Assembly: GCF_900258045.1 (NCBI RefSeq)
Contig: NZ_OGVD01000004.1
Location: forward strand, 1,116,001-1,180,000
Source: Sphingorhabdus sp. EL138
GTDB lineage: Bacteria > Pseudomonadota > Alphaproteobacteria > Sphingomonadales > Sphingomonadaceae
Direction: 5' to 3'
DNA: 64,000 nt
This document shows, one piece after another, positions 58,418-64,000 of the stretch. The translations under genes were made by a program, and so were the position numbers. Each line of letters begins with the position of its first letter. Position 1 is the stretch's first letter. Below the pieces are notes generated by a model. That model saw only the letters and a program-made list of their open reading frames with translations, had not been told where the DNA came from and did not search any database.

Positions 58418-58930
58418 ATGTCAGATGTGAACCCCTATCCTGACAGCAATGAAGCGCCCTTAGATCCTACAACAGCAATAAAGCTTGAATATGGCAGTTT
58501 TGATGAACTGAAAGTCGTTATGCGGATTATGCAGGCTTCCTTTTCAAGCCTCTATGGTGAGTCATGGAACGAGCATCAATGCCGCTCAATGCTGTCTTTG
58601 CCGGGCACACAACTATTGATTGCCAACTACGACCTTGAACCTTGCGGCTTTGCTATCAGCAGGAGTGCGGCAGGCGAGGAAGAATTGCTTATGATAGCGG
58701 TCGATCCTAAATATCAGAATAAAGGTATTGGGATCGCTCTTCTTGAACGGCTAATCGCGAACGCAATTAAAAACGATGTCACAGCAGTTTTTTTGGAAGT
58801 GCGATCCAACAATCCGGCCCAACATCTATATGAAAGACTTGGTTTCCAAAAAATTGGACTACGGCGAGCTTATTATTCGGGCGATAACAAAGAAAAGTAT
58901 GATGCCATCACCTACAAAAAATCTTTGTGA
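58418..58930 (+). CDS. rimI: ribosomal protein S18-alanine N-acetyltransferase
   Basis: 170 aa GNAT. Acetyl-CoA loop in YQNKGIGIALLERLI, then FLEVRSNNPAQHLYERLGF. The tsaB neighbour supports RimI; the N-terminal 30 residues are longer than in E. coli. Confidence 0.9.
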   Translation: MSDVNPYPDSNEAPLDPTTAIKLEYGSFDELKVVMRIMQASFSSLYGESWNEHQCRSMLSLPGTQLLIANYDLEPCGFAISRSAAGEEELLMIAVDPKYQNKGIGIALLERLIANAIKNDVTAVFLEVRSNNPAQHLYERLGFQKIGLRRAYYSGDNKEKYDAITYKKSL

Positions 58931-59056
58931 TGCTTAAAGCAACGCAAAATCAACACAGTATATAGGTTGATGATTGATAATCCACCTTGCCCATGCGACT
59001 AAACACACAGCAAAAAATTGCTCAAAACCATAAAATGGTCGCACTAAGAGGTATAT

Positions 59057-59470
59057 ATGACAGAGGAAGATGTCGCTCTGAATGAGACGTTGATTACGCT
59101 CACTTCGGATATTGTTGCTGCACATGTTAGCAACAACAGCGTAGCTGTTTCAGACTTGCCACTCATTATTAGCAACGTTCACGACGCGTTGTCGGGACTT
59201 GCGGGAAAAGCCGCAGAACAAGCCAAACCAGAGCCAGCTGTGCCAATCAAATCATCCATAAAACCCGATTACGTCGTTTGTCTGGAGGACGGCAAGAAAC
59301 TGAAAATGTTGAAACGACATTTAATGACCCACTACGGTATGACACCTGACGAGTATCGGGTAAAATGGGGTCTGCCCAGTAACTACCCGATGGTCGCACC
59401 TAATTACGCTCAGCAACGCCGGGAACTGGCCAAAGCTATTGGTCTAGGAAAGAAAAAGAAGAAGGGCTAA
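59057..59470 (+). CDS. MucR/Ros family zinc-finger regulator
   Basis: 137 aa H-NS-like repressor of the alphaproteobacteria. Zinc finger in VCLEDGKKLKMLKRHLMTHYG, followed by the family's MTPDEYRVKWGLP and YPMVAPNYAQQRRELAK. N-terminal half mediates oligomers. AT-rich DNA upstream suits self-repression. It is likely a global silencer. Confidence 0.95.
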   Translation: MTEEDVALNETLITLTSDIVAAHVSNNSVAVSDLPLIISNVHDALSGLAGKAAEQAKPEPAVPIKSSIKPDYVVCLEDGKKLKMLKRHLMTHYGMTPDEYRVKWGLPSNYPMVAPNYAQQRRELAKAIGLGKKKKKG

Positions 59471-59584
59471 CTTCTCCTTTTCGTTAGATTTTATCTATGG
59501 GAAGTTGCGGATGTGTTTCGCAATTTTCCCTTTGCTTTATTGTCCGCCGCGAATAGAGTATATGCAATTATCAGGATGGAGCGA

Positions 59585-60007
59585 ATGCCGGACAAAATTG
59601 ATCTTGAGAAGCTATGTGCAGAAAAAGGCTTGCGAATAACCGACCAGCGCCGGGTGATTGCCAGAGTCATTTCTGACGCAGACGACCATCCCGATGTCGA
59701 AACATTGCATGAACGTGCTTCTGCGGTGGATTCCCGTATTTCGATAGCCACTGTTTATCGAACTGTTCGCCTATTTGAGGAAGCTGGTATTCTCGATCGT
59801 CATGACTTTGGCGATGGTCGGGCACGCTACGAGGCTGTTCCGGAAGCGCATCACGACCATCTCATCGATGTAGAAACTGGCAAGGTGATAGAATTTGTCG
59901 ACCCCGAACTCGAAGCGTTACAAAAGGTAATTGCAGAGAAGCTTGGGTATCGATTGGTCGACCATCGTATGGAACTATATGGCGTATCCTCTGACCGAAA
60001 GAGCTGA
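59585..60007 (+). CDS. fur: ferric uptake regulator Fur
   Basis: 140 aa from ATG 59585, after GGATGGAG. DNA-binding helix (GLRITDQRRVIARVI), SIATVYRTVRLFEEAG and the metal site HHDHLIDVETGKVIEFVDPE. No C-terminal CxxC pair is seen, which separates it from Zur-like proteins. It could control the receptor system at the window start. Confidence 0.93.
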   Translation: MPDKIDLEKLCAEKGLRITDQRRVIARVISDADDHPDVETLHERASAVDSRISIATVYRTVRLFEEAGILDRHDFGDGRARYEAVPEAHHDHLIDVETGKVIEFVDPELEALQKVIAEKLGYRLVDHRMELYGVSSDRKS

Positions 60008-60779
60008 AGCAGAGCGTTTTTCGATTTCAGTGGTTGGAATGCTGTTTATAGCACTACGTATAGCGGCGATCCTGCTAAGCTTGGGCATCTGTCTGCCAAT
60101 GCATTATCTCTGGCGCCTGTTCCGTATCCCCTCCCCGTGGCCCCGCTTTTTCCTGTGGTCAGTCGCCACCAGTTGTGGTGCGATTATCAAAACCGAGGGA
60201 CATCGTCTCAAGCAAAATGTTTTCTATGTTTCAAACCACATAAGCTGGTTCGACATCCCGGTTATTGCAGGGGTAACTGGTTGCACCTTTGTGGCCCAGG
60301 ACGGTATCGCAAGTTGGCCGATTATCGGATGGCTATGTCGCATCAACAAGACCATTTTTGTCTCCAGAACAGACCGTATGCAAGTTGGCAACCAAATTGA
60401 TATTATTCGGGAGGCCATTGAGGAAAAATACCCGATCACGGTATTTCCCGAGGGAACAACGACAGACGGACATAGCCTACTGCCATTCAAGCCCTCACTT
60501 TTCCAAGCAATGGCACCACCACCCAAACCAACCATGATCCAACCCATGTTGCTCGATTATGGTGCGGCCAGCAAAGATATCGCATGGGTCGGTGAAGAAC
60601 CGGCTATTGACAATGCCAAGCGGCTATTTGCACGATTGGGAACAATTCCGACCACTTTGCATTTTCTGGAACCTTTCGATCCCGCCGACTTTGCTGATCG
60701 CAAGGCCATTTGCGCAGAGGCCGAACGACGGATTGCCAGCGCGCTTTCCGCTTCCCTGTCCGGAGAGCCCGTTGTATAG
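59979..60779 (+). CDS. 1-acylglycerol-3-phosphate acyltransferase, PlsC type
   Basis: 266 aa from ATG 59979, overlapping fur by 29 bases. One N-terminal membrane segment (LFIALRIAAILLSLGI), catalytic NHISWFD (HX4D) and substrate motif FPEGTTTDG. Adds the second acyl chain in phospholipid synthesis. ATG 60039 is another possible start. Confidence 0.9.
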   Translation: MAYPLTERAEAERFSISVVGMLFIALRIAAILLSLGICLPMHYLWRLFRIPSPWPRFFLWSVATSCGAIIKTEGHRLKQNVFYVSNHISWFDIPVIAGVTGCTFVAQDGIASWPIIGWLCRINKTIFVSRTDRMQVGNQIDIIREAIEEKYPITVFPEGTTTDGHSLLPFKPSLFQAMAPPPKPTMIQPMLLDYGAASKDIAWVGEEPAIDNAKRLFARLGTIPTTLHFLEPFDPADFADRKAICAEAERRIASALSASLSGEPVV

Positions 60780-60788
60780 GCGGCGGTT

Positions 60789-62126
60789 ATGAATCGATCC
60801 GATCCGAAAAAATTCCGCATTAAATCCTTTGGCTGTCAGATGAATGTCTATGATGGCGAGCGCATGTCCGAAATGCTTGTCGATCAGGGCATGTCGAGCG
60901 CTGGTGATGGTGAAGATGCTGACCTGGTTGTCCTCAACACCTGTCATATCCGTGAAAAAGCGGCCGAAAAAGTCTATTCCGACATCGGACGACTGCGTGA
61001 CAAAGATGGTAATAGCCCGATGATTGCCGTCGCTGGTTGTGTCGCACAAGCAGAGGGCAAAGAAATTTCGCGGCGCGCGCCAAGTGTTGATATCGTGGTT
61101 GGCCCACAGGCCTATCACCGGCTGCCGGGACTTATCGATCGAGCCAAGACCGGTAAAAAGGCACTGGACACAGATATGCCAGCGGCATCGAAGTTCGACG
61201 TCTTGCCAACCCGCAAGAAACAGGCACGCCCGACCGCCTTTTTGACTGTGCAGGAAGGGTGCGACAAATTCTGCACTTATTGCGTTGTGCCTTATACGCG
61301 CGGAGCGGAGATTTCGCGCCCTTGGAGTGATCTGGTAAACGAAGCAAAGGCATTGGTTGATGGCGGCGTAAAGGAAATCACCTTGCTCGGTCAGAATGTA
61401 AACGCTTGGACAAGCGAAGACGACAAGGGGCAGATGCAAGGGCTTGACGGCCTCATTCGCGCGCTGGACCATATCGATGGTTTGGAGCGCATCCGTTACA
61501 CCACCAGCCATCCGAATGACATGACCGAAGCACTGATCGCAGCCCATGGCGAAATATCGGCGCTTATGCCTTATCTCCATCTTCCGGTTCAGTCGGGAAG
61601 TGACCGTATATTGAAAGCGATGAATCGTTCACATACGACTGAAAGCTATTTGGGCATATTGTCACGGATGAGAAAAGTTCGGCCGGATATTGCCATTTCT
61701 GGCGACTTTATTGTTGGTTTTCCGGGTGAAACCGACGCTGATTTTGAAGAAACTTTGGCGATTGTCCGCGAGGCCAACTACGCGCAGGCTTATTCTTTTA
61801 AATATTCCCCGCGACCCGGCACACCTGCGGCTACGATGGAAGATCAAATTGCTCCAGATGTCATGGATGAACGACTCCAGCGATTGCAATCTCTGCTGAA
61901 TGAACAGCAGCATGATTTCAACAGAACAGCTCTTGGTCGACAAACCGACATCCTTTTAGAACGTAATGGCAAACTCGACGGGCAACTTGTTGGCAAGACG
62001 CCCTGGTTACAATCAGTCCATATCATCGCCCCCGAATTGGCGATTGGCGATATGGTGGATGTTACAATTGAAAGCGCGGGGCCCAACAGTCTGCAGGGTA
62101 AAGTGACACGGAGAGAAGCTGCTTAA
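60789..62126 (+). CDS. miaB: tRNA-2-methylthio-N6-dimethylallyladenosine synthase
   Basis: 445 aa radical-SAM methylthiotransferase. The N-terminal UPF0004 domain has three cluster cysteines ([24 protein letters not shown]); the radical-SAM site is CDKFCTYC; a C-terminal TRAM domain ends the protein. Acts on i6A37. phoH starts at the last base of its stop. Confidence 0.97.
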   Translation: MNRSDPKKFRIKSFGCQMNVYDGERMSEMLVDQGMSSAGDGEDADLVVLNTCHIREKAAEKVYSDIGRLRDKDGNSPMIAVAGCVAQAEGKEISRRAPSVDIVVGPQAYHRLPGLIDRAKTGKKALDTDMPAASKFDVLPTRKKQARPTAFLTVQEGCDKFCTYCVVPYTRGAEISRPWSDLVNEAKALVDGGVKEITLLGQNVNAWTSEDDKGQMQGLDGLIRALDHIDGLERIRYTTSHPNDMTEALIAAHGEISALMPYLHLPVQSGSDRILKAMNRSHTTESYLGILSRMRKVRPDIAISGDFIVGFPGETDADFEETLAIVREANYAQAYSFKYSPRPGTPAATMEDQIAPDVMDERLQRLQSLLNEQQHDFNRTALGRQTDILLERNGKLDGQLVGKTPWLQSVHIIAPELAIGDMVDVTIESAGPNSLQGKVTRREAA

Positions 62127-63154
62127 TGGCCAAAAAAAACATTGCCGAAGATAAACTCAATCTGGTGACGCTGGACGTCGAATTTGACGATCCTCAAATA
62201 TTGGGCGATCTTTTTGGTGAATATGATCGCAATATTGTGGCGATTGAAAACAGGCTCGGTGTCTATATCGCCGCTCGTGGTACCAAGTTAAAGATTGAAG
62301 GTGAAGAGGAAGCGGCAGCCCAGGCGCGTGATGTCTTGACCGGGATATATAACCGCCTGGAAGAGGGTCAGGAAATTGACGCTGCACTCGTTGAGGCCAT
62401 CATCGGTATGGTTGCCGATCCACGGGTTTCAAAAATCACAAAACCGGATCACACAAAAAAGGCAGCAAAAAGCGATATCTCGGCGCCCCCGAAAGTAATG
62501 ATCAAGACGCGCAAGAAAACGATTTTTCCGCGCTCTGTTCGCCAGGCTGACTATATGGAAAAGCTGGCCCGTGACGACTTGATCTTCTCGCTTGGTCCTG
62601 CGGGCACGGGAAAAACCTATCTTGCGGTGGCGCAAGCCGTATCGCAGCTTATAACCGGATCAGTGGATCGTCTTATCCTGTCCAGGCCTGCTGTAGAAGC
62701 GGGCGAGAAAATCGGTTTTCTTCCCGGCGATATGAAAGAAAAAGTCGATCCTTTCCTGCGCCCTCTTTACGATGCATTATATGACACTCTGCCCGCAGAA
62801 CAAGTCGAACGACGCATTGAAAGCGGCGAGATCGAGATCGCACCCATCGCATTCATGCGTGGCCGAACATTGGCCGATGCGTTTGTGATCTTGGATGAAG
62901 CGCAGAACACCACTACCGCCCAGATGAAAATGTTCCTCACCCGTTTCGGCATGAACAGCCGTATGGTCATTTGTGGTGATCCGAAACAGGTAGATTTGCC
63001 GCACGGCGCCACATCCGGTCTTGCCGATGCCGTACAAAAACTAGATGGCGTTGACAGTGTTAGTACCGTCAAATTTGGCGCAGCGGATGTCGTCCGCCAT
63101 CCATTGGTCGGCAAAATTGTTGAAGCCTATGAAGGCAAAGATGCTGCAGATTGA
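62126..63154 (+). CDS. PhoH family ATPase
   Basis: 342 aa. N-terminal KH-like part, Walker A GPAGTGKTYLA and Walker B region FVILDEAQNTT. PhoH/YbeZ interacts with YbeY and rRNA processing. ybeY starts inside its last 14 bases. Confidence 0.93.
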   Translation: MAKKNIAEDKLNLVTLDVEFDDPQILGDLFGEYDRNIVAIENRLGVYIAARGTKLKIEGEEEAAAQARDVLTGIYNRLEEGQEIDAALVEAIIGMVADPRVSKITKPDHTKKAAKSDISAPPKVMIKTRKKTIFPRSVRQADYMEKLARDDLIFSLGPAGTGKTYLAVAQAVSQLITGSVDRLILSRPAVEAGEKIGFLPGDMKEKVDPFLRPLYDALYDTLPAEQVERRIESGEIEIAPIAFMRGRTLADAFVILDEAQNTTTAQMKMFLTRFGMNSRMVICGDPKQVDLPHGATSGLADAVQKLDGVDSVSTVKFGAADVVRHPLVGKIVEAYEGKDAAD

Positions 63155-63650
63155 ACTCAATGCGGGTCCTCAGTGGCGAGATTCAAACGACTGGCAAAAA
63201 CGCGGTGAACAGGCTGCGCGGGCTGCGCTTTCCGTTTCGTCCTATGGAGACTTGGCGGAGAGGAATTTTGCATTGGAAATCAGCATAAAACTCTCAAACA
63301 ACGATGAGGTCCAGGAGCTAAACTCGGCATATCGCGGCAAAGATAAACCCACCAATGTGCTATCTTTCCCTTTGGTTCCTCATGACTTGCTGGAATCATT
63401 GTCCAACAGTGACGATGGCGAAGTGCTGCTAGGCGACGTAATCATGGCGCATGACGTTTGCGCCAGTGAAGCAGAGGCAAAATCCGTTCCCATGGCAGAC
63501 CATGCAACGCATCTGCTAATTCATGGTGTTTTGCATCTATTAGGCTATGATCATGAAACAGAGTCGGATGCCTTGATCATGGAGGCTTTAGAAGTCAAAG
63601 CGTTGCAAAAATTGGGCATTGCCAATCCCTATAACGATCAACATATATGA
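63141..63650 (+). CDS. ybeY: endoribonuclease YbeY
   Basis: 169 aa zinc hydrolase for 16S rRNA 3'-end maturation. Zinc motif HxxxHxxxxxH is intact (HGVLHLLGYDH). GAAGG precedes ATG 63141; ATG 63129 is also in frame. Overlaps phoH, as in the conserved phoH-ybeY-corC order. Confidence 0.95.
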   Translation: MLQIELNAGPQWRDSNDWQKRGEQAARAALSVSSYGDLAERNFALEISIKLSNNDEVQELNSAYRGKDKPTNVLSFPLVPHDLLESLSNSDDGEVLLGDVIMAHDVCASEAEAKSVPMADHATHLLIHGVLHLLGYDHETESDALIMEALEVKALQKLGIANPYNDQHI

Positions 63651-63671
63651 TGAGTGTCCAAAGACAAAAAG

Positions 63672-64000
63672 ATGCCAGACGATAGTAACAACAATAATGG
63701 GGCGAACGGTCGACCGTCCTCTGCCGCTCGCAATGAGGATGATGAACCGGGGCGATTATGGCGCAGCCTGAAAGCTTTGGTTTTCGGGGAATCGGAAGAT
63801 AACTCGCTGCGTGCGCAACTCGAAGAAGTTATTGATGAACATGAAAGCGATGGCGACATCGACAGAAAGGGCGAGCCGGACATTTCACCCGTTGAGCTCG
63901 AAATGCTTCGCAATTTGCTTCATTTCAGTGATCACCGGGTTGATGACATTGCGGTTCCTCGTGCCGATATGGTCGCGATTGAGGAAAGCGCGCCATTTGA
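63672..64000 (+). CDS. CorC/HlyC-type CBS-domain protein, 3' end outside window
   Basis: 109 codons visible. Acidic Asn-rich front (PDDSNNNNGANG), then the family's pre-CBS segment: SPVELEMLRNLLHF and VDDIAVPRADMVAIEE. Cytosolic CorC-type proteins of this order (after ybeY) are linked to divalent-cation efflux or envelope function. Confidence 0.88.
   Translation, partial: MPDDSNNNNGANGRPSSAARNEDDEPGRLWRSLKALVFGESEDNSLRAQLEEVIDEHESDGDIDRKGEPDISPVELEMLRNLLHFSDHRVDDIAVPRADMVAIEESAPF

Noticed and set aside
60624-61580. 318-residue open frame antisense to plsC/miaB
   Set aside because: Same reason; the plus-strand genes are unmistakable.

Overview
This window reads as chromosome of an alphaproteobacterium, most likely a sphingomonad (Sphingomonadales, a Parasphingorhabdus/Sphingorhabdus-like marine lineage; this is inference from protein style and gene neighbourhoods, no search was run). 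Supporting signs are the FecI/FecR/TonB-receptor unit, an EpsC-type serine acetyltransferase, MucR and DUF2794 proteins, PstC/PstA with long N-terminal domains, and the order tsaB-rimI-mucR-fur-plsC-miaB-phoH-ybeY-corC. Most of the window is ordinary housekeeping DNA with tight, often overlapping genes.

Layout. 1-3.9 kb: TonB-dependent receptor (cut by the window edge), FecR-type anti-sigma and ECF sigma factor. 4.2-5.8 kb: tRNA-Arg(UCU), a NUDIX hydrolase and a DUF4126 membrane protein. 5.8-10.2 kb: a flagellar cluster that is visibly broken. fliE, fliH, fliS and a flagellin gene are open, but fliF is joined out of frame to the tail of fliG, and what looks like the head of fliI is joined out of frame to fliD. 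10.3-16.7 kb: glpK, a PilZ protein, the bc1 complex genes petABC, trmL and hemF. 16.7-21 kb: acetyltransferase, membrane protein, lipB, a small lipoprotein, queE/queC and a secreted hypothetical protein. 21-24.4 kb: argD-argF-hslO, preceded by an unreported-looking 28-codon leader ORF carrying a terminator-like hairpin, then katG.

26.7-32.7 kb: a minus-strand row glmU, acetyltransferase, antitoxin/toxin pair (RHH/PIN), glmS, osmC, GFA protein; gph lies opposite. 32.7-35.4 kb: a four-gene cassette consisting of a Tat-signal protein, a PqqD-like protein, an HprK-related kinase and a nucleotidyltransferase. These families have names but no established product, which makes this the best candidate for an undescribed system. 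35.6-44.5 kb: a complete phosphate-starvation block (phoR-pstSCAB-phoU-phoB) facing a phosphate-selective porin gene, with Pho-box-like sequences ahead of both pstS and the porin.

44.7-57.8 kb: DUF2794 protein, cysE, oxyR, moaE/moaD/pgsA, an MFS carrier, two small membrane proteins, hslVU, a GFA protein, a peroxiredoxin-like lipoprotein, a large M16 protease, nfu and a RutE-like nitroreductase. 57.8-64 kb: tsaB, rimI, mucR, fur, plsC, miaB, phoH, ybeY and the start of a CorC-type gene, which runs off the window. No CRISPR array, insertion sequence or rRNA was seen.
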